Shown here one piece after another: positions 43,723 to 55,943 of a stretch of DNA of 64,000 bases. Under the pieces are notes generated by a model. That model saw only the letters and a program-made list of their open reading frames with translations. It searched no databases and had not been told where the DNA came from. Within the stretch, counting starts at the first letter, position 1. Every line of letters starts with the position of its first letter. The translations under genes and the position numbers were made by a program. Origin of the DNA: Adiantum capillus-veneris (taxonomy: Eukaryota > Streptophyta > Polypodiopsida > Polypodiales > Pteridaceae); the NCBI GenBank assembly GCA_014529385.2, contig CM043969.1:9649001-9713000 (forward strand). The letters are read 5' to 3'.

Positions 43723-45192
43723 GCTTTTCTTCGATTGGCAAGAATGAGTGCAGCAGCAAGTTGGATTGCTAAACAGGCACACATGGTCACGTACTCTGAT
43801 TTAGTTTATGATTGCTGGATAGAAATCATTGAAAAGCTAGAAGAGGAGAATAAGAAACCCCCAACAACTGTATTTAGATACCTTTGTGGCCTTGAGGAAT
43901 CAGAGGTAAAGACTATTCAAGAAGAGATTAGAGATGAGAAGATTTTACTGTCAAAGAGTGCAAAGGATGGTGATGCAACTGACATGTATGATCGAATCAA
44001 GCAGTTGAAGCAAGACAAATTGATTCAAGATGCACTTCTTGAAGGCTTCAACAATTTGAATGAGTCTTCACCATGTAAAGACTGGGAGGAGGTGGTCAAA
44101 ATGTATAACATCAATGATGTTGTTTATAAAACAATTTTAATGCTATGCGAGGAATGGATCAAATCTAGTTTGACGCGTGGAACAAAGAAAATGGCTTTTC
44201 CAGATGGAGCAATAAAATACATGCAATGGGCAATTCACCTTCAAAAGGAGAAAACTGAGCCTAGAGATTTGCCATGGTCAATCTATGTGGTGAGCCTACA
44301 AATGGAAGGCAATCTCTACTTGATGCGCCACTTCAATAATAAAGTGCCTATTGGCTTATGTGTTTTAGATATGACAAAAAACGTTGGAGGCAATTTGAAG
44401 TGGAGTGAGGAGACATTTAACAATGCTTTGGATGGGATCTTGGCTATTGCTGGAGGGTCAACAGATCCTGGATTTGTCTTTCTTGCATTTGTGGATTTCA
44501 CTAACTTCACAAAATTGCAATGTGCCTTTCACGCCATGGGAGATAATCTGAGCTACCATTGTTGTGGTGCATTGCATCACTTTCCATCAGCTCCTTGCAA
44601 AGGAGCAATTCAATTCCTAACAGTTATTGCCTTCTTGGGACAAGGCAATGCATTTGAAGACCTGAGAAGAAGATCAGAGGAACATCCCATGCCAATTGAT
44701 TGTTCTCTTCTTCAAGTAGCAGATAACGATATGTCAGATTTGCAATATTTGGAGGCCAAAAAAAGAGCTTTGGTCAAGCACTACATTCGTACATATTGTT
44801 TTGAAGACCGCAAGCTTGTTGATGTTTTTGGTGATGGCTCCTTGGTTGCACAAGAAGGAATACAACAGAAAAAAGAAGTTATATGCTTAATTGATAGTGT
44901 GGAGGAGGCAAAAAACGTGGAGACCATGCTGCTAGACTTTGCTAAGTCTCATGAAGATATAGAAAAATGGGCTGGACTTCAACAATCCACTTCGCAATCA
45001 GATGACATTGTGCCTGTTACAGAGGAGTGCTCTCCACAAAGAGAAGAAGAACAAACAACAACATCCTCTGTCAATGGAGGACTTTTTGGAAATGGAGACA
45101 CGTATGTTTTGAGTTTCTTGTGCATGTTAGTGTTTCTTGTTACTGATTTGATACTCTTAATGTTAGATTTTGCTTTATATAGTATTGATTGA
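43723..45192 (+). CDS. Methyltransferase-like C-terminal half of the ParB-like protein
   Basis: The exon continues in phase from the ParB-like exon. A helical segment (DCWIEIIEKLEEENKKPPTT to about 44200) is followed by a domain with FVFLAFVDFTNFTKLQCAF (44470-44530), CCGALHHFPSAPCKGAIQFL and LVDVFGDGSLVAQEGI (44815-44860), then VICLIDSVEEAKNVETMLLD. The last two resemble motifs I and II of class I methyltransferases. The VDFTNF patch could stand where permuted N4/N6 DNA methylases have DPPY, in the right relative order, but it lacks the prolines, so activity is doubtful. ParB-DNA methylase fusions are common in bacteria and phages. The coding exon probably ends at the GTATGT donor (45102). 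Beyond it the frame turns hydrophobic before the stop at 45192, which looks like intron read-through. Confidence 0.55.
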   Translation, partial: AFLRLARMSAAASWIAKQAHMVTYSDLVYDCWIEIIEKLEEENKKPPTTVFRYLCGLEESEVKTIQEEIRDEKILLSKSAKDGDATDMYDRIKQLKQDKLIQDALLEGFNNLNESSPCKDWEEVVKMYNINDVVYKTILMLCEEWIKSSLTRGTKKMAFPDGAIKYMQWAIHLQKEKTEPRDLPWSIYVVSLQMEGNLYLMRHFNNKVPIGLCVLDMTKNVGGNLKWSEETFNNALDGILAIAGGSTDPGFVFLAFVDFTNFTKLQCAFHAMGDNLSYHCCGALHHFPSAPCKGAIQFLTVIAFLGQGNAFEDLRRRSEEHPMPIDCSLLQVADNDMSDLQYLEAKKRALVKHYIRTYCFEDRKLVDVFGDGSLVAQEGIQQKKEVICLIDSVEEAKNVETMLLDFAKSHEDIEKWAGLQQSTSQSDDIVPVTEECSPQREEEQTTTSSVNGGLFGNGDTYVLSFLCMLVFLVTDLILLMLDFALYSID

Positions 45193-45239
45193 GTTTGTAT
45201 TTTTTATCTCAAGCATTCAAGGTTTGAATGTAAATAATA

Positions 45240-47500
45240 AATTACTTGAGTTTTTGAATGGTGGATCTTTAGACTAAAACTATAACATTTAATACTCACA
45301 AAGACTTAATTACTTAAGAGCTTGAACTCAATAAGTTTTGGACCTTTTATCAATACCCCCTTGATATGATACATTAGATCGTAGCATGGTTAAATGGTGA
45401 TGCTTCATAAATTGAACCTAGCTTAGACAGGTGTTGGAGCCTAAATTTAAACTAACCTTGCTAGAAGGGAGCTTATGTTTGGACTTTGAGAACTAGCATA
45501 AGTAATCAATTAGAGCATAGATTAGACATGTGGTGGTGGCCTTAGAGACCAAAATCTTAATGAGCTTGGAAAGGTATTTAAGTACTGCAATTTACTTAGT
45601 TTTAGTACTCATTAAATGCATAGCTTGACAAAAGGTGGACCTTACATGGATCCTAATTTCAAGAGGTGTGGTAGACCTTCAAAACCAAGATCATATAGCT
45701 TGGACATGTGGTGGACCTTGCATGGAGACTAGTTTAGACAAGTGTGGTACACCTTGTAACCAACACCCATTTGTTATATTAGCTTGGACAAGTGGTGGAC
45801 CTTGCTTTTATGTTTCAATGGAGCATATTTTGGACAGGTGGTAGACCTTGTTTCTCTCCATGCTTCAATGGAGAGAAACATTAGCTTGGACAAGTGGTGG
45901 ACCTTGTTTTTATGTTTTAAAGGAGCATATTTCGGACAAGTGGTAGACATTGTTTCTCTCCATGGTTCAATGGAACCCACCTTAGACAAGTGAAGTACCT
46001 TGAAACCAAACCCCCATAATACAACCTACTAAATAGGTTGGAAAATTGGTGGTATATGAAACCATCCATGATAGAGCATAGTATAGGTGAAAACGTAGTG
46101 GTCCTTATATCAATTACCCATGCATAGCTTGGACAAGTGGTGGACCTTGATTCTCTCTATGTTTCAATGGATCCTATCTTGGACTAAGATATATCTTACT
46201 TATTCCATGCTTCAATGGATTGTAGCTTGGATAAGGAGTGGACCTTCAAACAAAACTCCACAGCATAGCATATATTAACAATTCATGGGTTTTATAGAGA
46301 TTTTCTTGCCTATTTTGGAGAGTTGGTACACCTTTATTCTCCATTCTTCAATGGATCTGAGGTTGGACAAGCGGAGCTGGAGAAGTGGTCAACCTTAAAA
46401 TGAAACCTCCCATGCTACAACCCATCATAGATCGTATATGTAGTGGACCTTGAAACTCTTTTATGTCCCTAGCTTAGAGAAGCATTGCACTCTTTATTAT
46501 CTCCATACATGAAGGCAAGGTTGGACAAGTGGTGGACCTTCAAACCAGAATCTCTATGCAATAATAGGCAAGTGGTGGAGCTTGTTTTCTCCATGTTCCA
46601 ATGGAGCCTAGCTTAGACAAACAATGGAGCTTGCTTCTCTCCATGTTTCAATGGATCCTAGCTTAGAAAAGTGGGTGGAGCTTTGATTCTCTCCATGTTC
46701 CAATGGACCATAGCTTAGACAAGTGGTAGACCGTGAAAAACCCCCCCGTATACAACATATTATGGGGTTTTCATGTTTCAATGGCACCTAGCTTGGACAA
46801 ATGGTAGAGCTTGCTTCTCTTTATGTTTCAATGGATCCAATCTTAGCCAAGTGGTGGACCTTGAAACAAGAATCCCCCCCCCCCCCCATGTACAACGTAT
46901 TATGGGTTTTGAAAGCACTGGGAGAAAATAATAGCTTTGATAAGTGGTGGACCTTGCTTCTCTCCATGCTTCAATGGAGCCGAGGTTGGACACATGTTGG
47001 AGAGAAGATGGTTGCCCATGAAATAAGACCATGCATGCTATAATCAATCATATGTTGTACACATGGTGGACCTTGCAATTGTTTTATATGCCTAACTTGG
47101 ACAAGTGGAGGACCCTTGATTACCTCCAGATATCAACAACAAGCCAAGTTTGGACAAGTGTAGTACCACCAAACCAGAATCTCTATGCTACAATAGAGTA
47201 TAGGTAGGACACGCGAGTGAACCTTGATATCAAACCATCCATGCTACTAGAGATGATAGGTTTCACATGTGGTGGAACCTTGTATCAATGTTCTATGTGT
47301 AGTTTTTGACTAGTGATAGACCTTGAAACTAATCCCTCTAGGCTACAAGAAAAAAGAGATGGATGAGGAGGCTAGACTACTTTTGTTGCATCAATGCATC
47401 CCATGTTACCACATATACTATAGGGTTCTTGGATAAGTGTTGGATCTTGTGTCAATGCTCCATGTCTAGCTTGGACAAGTGGTGGACCTTGGTTCTCTCT
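45240..47500 (+). repeat. Degenerate core array inside the intron between the ParB-like and SET exons
   Basis: Dispersed plus-strand cores (45697, 45783, 45885, 46129, 46516, 46838, 46943, 47095, 47468 and others) with the ATGTTTCAATGGAGCC subunit, less regular than the main array. Boundaries fit the GTATGT donor at 45102 and the acceptor TCTTCTTTTTGCAG ending 47694. It contains a run of about 15 C (46875-46888). Confidence 0.85.
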
Positions 47501-47694
47501 ATGCTTCAAATGGGCAATAGATTGGAGACACAGTGGCCTTTTTTTTCCAATGATTTTATTTTTTGGAAACCTTGGAGGCACCATGTAAGAGGCACTCTAA
47601 GTCTTCCATACAATGACCTATTGGACTATAAAATAATGATATCTTTCTTTGATATTGTCATTATTTTATGCATAATATTTTCTTCTTTTTGCAG

Positions 47695-48251
47695 ACACAA
47701 AGGAGTTAAGTGATATAAAAACTAGATGTATTTCACACTATGATTGGCATGAAGATCCTTTTGGGACACCAACTTTTCCTATTCCCAAAGATGTAATTTT
47801 CCATATTAACGGTGTGGATTTTGAAGTGCGACTTTCATGTATTGAAGGAGCTGGTTATGGGCTATTTGTGCATACTACCCTGGAAAGTGGTTTGACTATT
47901 CTAAACTATGGAGGGCATAAGTATAGATTTCAAGACTGGAAAAAGATATGCAAAATTTTTCCAAGAGCTTATAAATATTCTCTTCTAGAGGATCCAAACA
48001 TAGAAGAAGAGGAAGATCAATCATACATTATTGGTTGTGTAGAAGAAGGAAACGTGTCGGGCTATATAAATAGTTCTCACAGTACAAATGTCCTAACCAA
48101 CGTACGCTATACATTTGATCCAAATTTGCCACCTTGGCATAAATGCACCTCTTCACACATCAAGTCAGAAGAATATGGCCATGTATGCATTGAGACTATT
48201 TGTCAAGTTGAAGCAGGAGAAGAGTTGTTTGCTGACTATAACTTTACTTGA
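47695..48251 (+). CDS. Small SET-domain protein
   Basis: An open frame from the acceptor at 47694 to TGA 48249. No ATG is obvious near the start, so an upstream exon is expected. It reads as a compact SET domain: VRLSCIEGAGYGLFVHTTL and ILNYGG form the N-terminal strand pair (G-x-G-x-G-L-F). GYINSSHSTNVLTNVRYTF sits at the R-F-x-N-H-S pseudoknot position, with NHS changed to NSS. VCIETICQVEAGEELFADYN matches the G-E-E-L-x-x-D-Y terminus. The length (about 185 codons) is a SET core with no pre-SET or post-SET cysteines. SET enzymes methylate lysines of histones or other proteins using S-adenosylmethionine. Joining to the 45101 donor gives a frame mismatch, so it may be a separate gene. Confidence 0.75.
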
Positions 48252-48893
48252 CATTGTAAAGTATTGTACATGGATGGAAATCTCAAGTACATGCATCATT
48301 TTCATTTTTCATGGATGAAATCTCAAGTGAATATAACATTTGATTATTGTTTAGTTTATGCTCAACGAGAATCTAAGTGCTCTTATGCTTTGTGTGTTGT
48401 CTAACTTATTTGACTACCTTGGCCATAGAATCTTGATTCTACTCTAGATTTGTGATAAATCTTACCAAAATTTAATCAATGTCTAGGTTGGACAAGTGGT
48501 GGGGCTTCAAACATTACTGTCTTAAACAAGTGGAGTTATCTTACTTGAATAAGTGGTGGCCTTTGAATCCAAATCTAAGCCAAATCTCTAATTGTTTGCT
48601 TGTAGTCTAGGTTGGACATTTGGTGGACCTTGTATCCATGTTTCCTCAACAAGGGTGGCTTTTAGTTTTCACTTTAAGTACTCATCTTTAATAAAGTGTA
48701 GGATGGAAAATGTTGAGTTAGTAGATTGTATTTTAGACAAGTGGTGTTTGGTGTACGAATGCTGAAAATGGTTGCAAGGATTCTAACAACGACTTTACCT
48801 TAAATAAATTTCTTACTAGGAGTTCTACATATAAATATGGTGAATAAAATTCTAGTGGTTTTGAGATACCATTTGTGTGTGTGTTTTTCTTAG
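48252..48893 (+). other. Spacer with degenerate cores
   Basis: Two or three diverged plus-strand cores (48487, 48612, 48733) and AT-rich sequence with a possible polyadenylation region after the SET stop. It ends in the pyrimidine-rich acceptor GTTTTTCTTAG (48893). Confidence 0.6.
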
Positions 48894-50092
48894 ATTCACA
48901 AACTGGGATGGATAATGCTCCTATGGTTCAGTCAACAACTATAGAATCCATAGATTCTATGGTTTCTAAAGTGCCCAAGATGGATGATATTTCTATACTA
49001 GAGTCTAGTGTTGTGCAACTTGAGCAAGCTTCCAATAATGAGAACCAAGAAATCGATGCTTCAAAAATGCAACATACATCAAAAGAGACTGAAAAGTCCA
49101 CTCACGAGCTATTGCCAATTGGTACTACGTCATGTAGCGTAGATGTTGAGAAATCCATGCTTACAATTATATTGGATTTAAATGGTCTATTGTTGAAACG
49201 TTCCCCTCAACCATCCTCACACCACAACTCAGTGCAAATGGATTCAAAAAGATATATTATACTCAGGCCAGGTTGCATCCAATTCTTGAAGACTATTTTA
49301 CAGAGGTTTAATGTTGCAATTTGGTCGACAGCTACTAGGAATAATGTGTATCAAATCCTTGCAGCACTAAACAACTTAGCTGAGGATACATTGCCTTTCT
49401 TTGCAATTTGGTCGCAAGATGTTTGCTACACCGCTCAAACTCAAAAATTGTTTAGACCCGACAATCCAAACGTTGAGGCAATGTTCAAGCCTCTAGCCAA
49501 AATTGCCATGGGGTTTGAATGTGATCCACAAAGAACAGTGCTTATTGATGACTCTCCTTACAAGGGATGTATTTCACCAGCAAACAATTGCATTTTTCCA
49601 CCACAATTTGATGCTGAGAAGATGGTTGACAATATGCTCTTGGAGGAGCTACTGCCATACTTGATTCAGCTTGATGAGAGAAGGGATGTGCGTGATTTAA
49701 TTGCTTCTAATCGTTATGGACAACCTATAGTGACAAATGATAGTGAATACAAACAAATCATGGAGTATTGGAAGCAGAAAAATGATGTTTGGTCAGCTAA
49801 GGTGTTCTTTACAAGAAGAATACCACCTGCAAAAGGTGACAGGGATGAAACTATCATTGAAAATGCAAGTGACACAAGCCACCGCAATGAAATGAGAAGA
49901 GCCCAAATACAAGAGATCTTAGCAAAGGAGCGTACACCCATTGAAAGCATGAAGGCGTCACAATTGACCACTTTAGCTAGGCAATTGGGTTGTAACACAA
50001 AAGGAGTTTTGAAGGCAACCACAGCAAAGGCTTATATAAATAAGGTGAAAGCTGAGAACAATCTTCTAAGGCTGGATAGAAAGCAACCCTAA
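48894..50092 (+). CDS. FCP1/NIF-like HAD protein with SAP-like C-terminus (HAD1)
   Basis: The exon starts after the acceptor at 48893. The first ATG (48908) gives 394 residues, and I prefer it to the non-ATG frame extension at 48875. Residues 1-75 are acidic and Ser/Thr-rich. The HAD fold starts at IILDLNGLLLKR: Asp90 is the expected nucleophile, but the DxDx(T/V) motif reads D-L-N-G-L. Next are RPGCIQFLKTILQRFNVAIW, then TATRNNV, and VLIDDSPYK with the paired Asp214-Asp215. The C-terminus has MKASQLTTLARQLGC and AKAYINKVKAENN, helix-extended-helix like SAP DNA-binding modules. FCP1-type enzymes dephosphorylate the RNA polymerase II tail. Plant relatives with DLNGLL exist, and catalysis with Asn in the second position is doubtful. 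A short intron (50094-50183) follows the stop. Confidence 0.8.
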
Positions 50093-50183
50093 GGTACTAG
50101 TGACATGTCATATTCTTGATACACATACTTGAACACTCATGTGCATGGTATCTAACAAATCTTTCTTTTTATTCCTTCTGCAG

Positions 50184-50345
50184 GATCTTACAAAGGATAC
50201 TACTAGATGGAGCTCAATCAATAGAGATTTTGATATTTTTGCTCAAAATAATGAAGCAGTCACCTACATTTTTTGTTTATCAATTTCTTGAGAGACTTTC
50301 TTTTAGTTTGTAATCATCAAATGAAATGAAAAGTATCCTTCTTAT
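50184..50345 (+). other. Probable 3' UTR exon of HAD1
   Basis: The sequence after the acceptor TTCCTTCTGCAG (50183) lacks a coding frame joined to HAD1 and ends in AT-rich sequence with AATGAAATGAAAAG. Splice sites GTACTAG...CTGCAG delimit a 90-bp intron after the stop codon, which would be a target of nonsense-mediated decay only if the downstream exon were long. Confidence 0.4.
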
Positions 50346-51030
50346 TAGATTGCTGATCTTTTTCTCGTTCAAAACTTTCAATTGTGATTTATAGTTTTGT
50401 TAGCATGAGATTGTGCTTTTTTAGTTTGAAAAAACTGTCAAAGATCCAAGTCTTTTTGGCTTTACTTAAGTTATTAATTGTGAAAGATCCAAGTCTTTTT
50501 GCTTTACTTAAGTTATTGATTGTCTATGTAATAGTCCTTAAAACAATATCGGATGGCTTTCTTGCTCCCATGTCTCACATTGGTCTTTAGGTAAGACAAG
50601 TGGTGACCTTGAAAGTATGGTCTCATATCTCGATCAAGTGAAGAGACATGAAGCTTAAATATCACTACTATGTATCTAGTGTTAAACTCCATCAAGACAA
50701 AGATACTAGAGTGCCAAATTGCAGTCTAGTTTAAGTGAAAATCCATTTGAGCTAAGGTAAAACTTATAGTGCCTCATTTTTCTAGGATTCTACCCCATCA
50801 AGGAAGTTAGAATCTAGCACAAACCAATTAAGACTCTTTTGGAGCCTAGATAGGACAATTCGTGGAACTTAAGAGACTTATTATTGAGTTAGAGTCTAGT
50901 TTAGATAAGCAAAAGATCTTCAAACCAGCACTTGACTTTCTTACTATTCAATATTCAAAGTCCCTTGAGGCTAACAAATTACATACCTACTTGTAACCTA
51001 ACTAATGAGTAATTATATAGATCTAAGCAA
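50346..51030. other. Orientation-switch spacer
   Basis: No gene recognised. A 30-bp direct duplication (GTGAAAGATCCAAGTCTTTT, 50430-50500) lies near the start. One degenerate plus-strand core (50594) is the last before minus-strand cores begin at about 51074, so the array polarity flips here. Confidence 0.6.
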
Positions 51031-54000
51031 GTATATATAATGAGTCTTCAAACTAATAAACCAAGGGAAGAGAGTAGCAAGGTCCACTACTTGTCCAAGC
51101 TCAGCTCTAGACAACATAGAAAGGTTGCTAGTTCTACTAATTGTCTAATTATAGGCATGGAAAAATGATAGAAGGTTGAACACTTGTCCAACCTATCATC
51201 TCTAGTAAGATGAGAGGTTTGGCCTTAAGATTCACCATGTAACCAACCTATACATCATTGTATTATGAAGAGTAGAAAAGGAAAGCTCCACCACTTGTCC
51301 AAGCTAGTTCTAAAATCCACATGGAGATAAGCAAGCTCCACCATTTGTCAAATCTCTCTTCCATTAAAACATGAAAAAACTCAGCTATGTTGTACAGGGG
51401 GGACTTTTTTCCAAGGTCCACCACTTGTCCAAGCTAGGATCCATTAAAACATGGAAATAAACAAAGCTCCACCACTCATCTAACCTTTAGAGTTGCAAAG
51501 TGTATGGGTTGTCTAAACTAGGTATGGGAAAATAATTGAAGGTCCACCACTTGAAACATGGAGTGAAGCAAGCTCCACCATGTCTCCAATATGCTAGATT
51601 CCATTGAAACACCCTAACCCATGATATTTGTACATAGGGGATGTACATTCAAGATCCACCACTTGTCCAACCTAGTATCCCTAGTAGCTTGATAGCTTTG
51701 GTCTCAAGATTCACCACTTGTCACACTCTATGTCATTGTATTAAAAAGGATTGGGTGTTAAGGTCCACCACTTGTCCAACCTATAAGGTTTATTTTAAAT
51801 GGTTTTTTTTTCTCACAACTTGAACTACCCATGATATGTTTTACATGGGAGTTTTGTTTCAATGTCCACCACTTGTCCAAGCTAACTCTATTGAAACATA
51901 GAGAGAACCAAAGATCCACCACTTGTCCAAGCTAAGCTATATTGAAACATGGAGAGAAGGATGCTCCACCATTTCTCCAAGATAGGCTTCATTGAAACAT
52001 GGAGAGAAGAAAGCTCCACCATGTCTCCAAGCTAGGATCCATTTAAATGCCCTAAACCCATTTTATTTTGTACATGGGGGTTTTATTTCAAGGCCCACCA
52101 CTTGTCTAACCTATTATCCCTAGTAGCACGAGTGGTTTGGTCTCAAGATACACCACTTGTACACTCTATGTCATTATATTAGGAAGAACTATGTATTAAG
52201 GTCCACCACTTGTCCAACCTATAAGGTTATATCTTAAATGGTATCCTTTCTCACCACTTGAAATGCCCATGATATGTTTTACATGGGGTTTCATTCCAAG
52301 GTCCACCACTTGTCCAAGCTAACTCTATTCAAACATAGAGAGAAGCAAAGGTCCACCACTTGTCCAAGCTAACTCTATTCAAACATAGAGAGAAGCAAAG
52401 GTTCACCACTTGTCAAAGCTAGGCTCCATTGAAGCATGGAGAGAAGTAACCTCCATCATTTTTCCAAGATAGGTGCCATTCAAACATGGAAAGAATCAAG
52501 ATCTACCATGTCTCCAGATTCTAGGCTCCATTGAAACACCCTAAAACCATGATATTTTGTACATGGGGTGTTTACATTCAAGGTCTACCACTTCTCTAAC
52601 GTATTATACCTAGTAGCATGAGTGGTTTGGTCTTAAGATTCACCACTTATCCACTCTATGTCATTATATTAAGAATAACTGGGTGTTAAGGTCCACCACT
52701 TGTCCAACCTATAAGGGTATATCTTAAATGGTATCCTTCACCACTTTCAAGGTCCATCACCACTTTTCCAACCTGTAAGGTTATATCTTGAATGATATTT
52801 TTCCTCATCACTTGTAATGTCCATGCTATGTTTTACAAAGGGGTTTTGTTCCAAGACCCACCACTTGTCCAAGCTAACTCTATTGAAACATAGAGAGAAG
52901 CAAAGGTCCACCACTTGTCCAAGGTAGGCTCCATTGAAACATGGAGAGAAGGATGATCCACCATTTCTCCAAGATAGGTTCCATTGAAACATTGAGAGAA
53001 GCAATCTCCACCATGTCTCCAAGCTAGGCTCCATTGAAATACCCTAAACCCATAATTTTGTACATGAGGGGTTTACATTCAAGGTCCACCACTTGTCCAA
53101 CCTATTATCCCTAGTAGCACGAGTGGTTTGGTCTCAAGATTCACCACTTGTACACTCTATGTCATTATATTAAGAAGAAATATGTGTTAAGGTCCACCAC
53201 TTGTCCAACCTATAAGGTTATATTTTAAATGGTATCCTTTCTCACCACTTGAAATGCCCATGATATGTTTTACATGGGGGTTTCATTCCAAGGTCCACCA
53301 CTTGTCCAAGCTAACTCTATTAAAACATATAGAGAAAGAAAGGTCCACACTTGTCCAAGCTAGGCTCATTGAAACATGGAGAGAAGGAACCTCCACTGTT
53401 TCTCCTAGATAGGCTCCATTGAAACATGGAGAGAAATAAGCTCCACCATGTCTCCAAGTTGCTAGGCTCCATTGAAATACCCAATACCCATATATTTTTG
53501 TACATGGGGGGTTTACATTCAAGGTTCACCACTTGTCCAACCTATTATCCCTAGTAGGTTTGGTCTCATGATTCACCACTTGTCCACTCTATGTCATTAT
53601 ATTAAGAGGAATTGGGTGTTAAGGTCCACCACTTGTCCAACCTATAATGTTATAGCTTGAATGGTATTTTTTCTCACCACTTGTAATGCCCATGACATGA
53701 TTTACATGGGGGTTTTGTTCCAAGGTCCACCACTTGTCCAAGCTAAATCTATTGAAACATAGAGAGAAACAAAGGTCCACCACTTTTCCAAGCTAGGCTG
53801 CATTGAAACATGGACCTTAATACCAAATTATTTCTAGTAGCATGAGTGATATTTTGTACATGGGGGGTTTACATTCAAGGTCCACCACTTGTCGAACCTA
53901 TTTCCCTAGTAGGTTTGGTCCCAAGTTCACCACTTATCCACTCTATGTCATTATATTAAGAATAATTGGGTGTTAAGGTCCACCACTTGTCCAACCTATA

Positions 54001-55620
54001 AGGTTATATATTAAATGGTATTTTTTCTCACCACTTGTAATGCCCATGATATGTTTTACATGGGGGTTTTGTTCCAAGGTCCACCACTTTTCCAAGATAA
54101 CTCTATTCAAACATAGAGAGAAATAAAGGTCCACCACTTGTCCAAGCTAGGCTCCATTGAAACATGGAGAGAATGATGCTCCACCATTTATCCAAGATAG
54201 GCTGCATTGAAACATGGAGAGAAGCAAGCTTTACCATGTTTCCAAGCTAGGCTCCATTGAAACACTCTAGGGGGTTTTATTTCAAGGCCCACCACTTGTT
54301 TAACCTATTATCCCTAGTAGCATGAGTGGTTTGGTTTCAAGATTCACCACTTGTACACTCTATGTCATTATATTGTGTTAAGGTCCACCACTTGTCCAAC
54401 CTATAAGGTTATATCTTAAATGGTATCCTTTCTCGCCACTTGAAATGCCCATGATATGTTTTACATGGGAGTTTCATTCCAAGATCCACCACTTGTCCAA
54501 GCTAACCATATTTAAACATAGAGAGAAACAAAGGTCCACGACTTGTCCAAGCTAGGCTCCATTGAAACATGGAGAGAAGGAACCTCCACCATTTCTCCTA
54601 GATAGGCTCCATTAAAACATGGACATAAGTAAGTTCCACCATGTCTCCTAGATGCTAGGCTCCATTGAAATACGCAAAACCCATGATATTTTGTACATGG
54701 GTGATTTACATTCAAGGTCAACCATTTGTCCACCCTATTATCCCTAGTAGGTTTGGTCTCACAATTCACCACTTTTCCACTCTATGTCATTATAATAAGA
54801 GGAATTGGGTGCTAAGGTCCACCACTTGTCCAGCCTATAAGGTTATACCTTGAATGGTATTTTTTCTCACCACTTGTAATGCCCATGACATGCTTTACAT
54901 GGGGGTTTTGTTCCAAGGTTCACCACTTGTCCAAGCTAAATCTATTGAAACATAGAGAGAAACAAAGGTCCACCACTTTTCCAAGCTAGGCTCCATTGAA
55001 ACATGGACCTTAATACCAAATTATTCCTAGTAGCATGAGTGAATTTTGTACATGGGGGTTTGCATTCAAGGTCCACCACTTGTCCAACCTACTTTTCCTA
55101 GTAGGTTTGGTCGCAAGATTCACCACTTGTCCACTCTATGTCATTATATTAATAATAATTGGGTGTTAAGGTCCACCACTTGTCCAACCTATAAGGTTAT
55201 ATATTGAATGGTATTTTTTCTCACCACTTGTAATGTCCATGATATGTTTTACATGGGGATTTTGTTCCAAGGTCCACCACTTGTCCAAGCTAAATCTGTT
55301 CAAACATAGAGAGAAACAAACGTCCACCACTTGTCCAAGCTAGGCTCCATTGAAACATGGAGAGAATGATGCTCCACCATTTATCCAAGATAGACTCCAT
55401 TGAAACATGGAGAGAAGTAAGCTCCACCATGTCTCGAAGATGCTAGAGTCGATTGAAATACCCAAAACCCCTGATACTTTGTACATGGGGGGTTTACATT
55501 CAAGGTCCACCACTTGTCCAACCTATTATCCCTAGTAGCATGAGTGGTTTGGTCTCAGGATTCACCACTTGTCCACTCTATATCATTATATTAAGAAAAA
55601 TTGGGTTTCCATATCTAAAT
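51030..55620 (-). repeat. Right array: same higher-order unit, inverted
   Basis: The reverse complement of the main left array. The landmark CCACCACTTGTCCAACCTATA occurs near 51760, 52203, 52695, 53199, 53630, 53984, 54387, 54822 and 55175, at 350-500-bp spacing. It contains the same sub-blocks (TCCATTGAAACATGGAGAGA and TTTTACATGGGGGTTT). One plus-strand core lies at its right edge (55632). Units are more diverged than on the left. Confidence 0.95.
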
Positions 55621-55943
55621 GGATCTTTGCTTGGATAAGTGGTAGACCTTGAGACCTAAATACCCATTCTACACTAGAGCATTGGTTAAGCCTTATGCAC
55701 TTCAAGCATACCTTTAACAACAAGTAGTAGTTATTAGTTGACTTAAGTCTAGTTGACCTCCATGGTATTGAGACTAAGAGAGAGTGTAGCATAAAAAAGA
55801 GTCAGGATTTTAATTTGACTTTCTTTCTATTAATGAGTAGATCATAGATGGATTTTGGTATCTAATAAAACCTTAGGGTAGACAATGTAAAACTCATGTC
55901 TATTGTTGTGTTTGCATTAAGTGTTCTTGTTCTTTAATTTCAG

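Noticed and set aside
45102-45192. Hydrophobic C-terminal tail of the methyltransferase-like frame as a membrane segment
   Set aside because: It begins exactly at a GTATGT donor and is AT-rich like the intron, so it is read-through.
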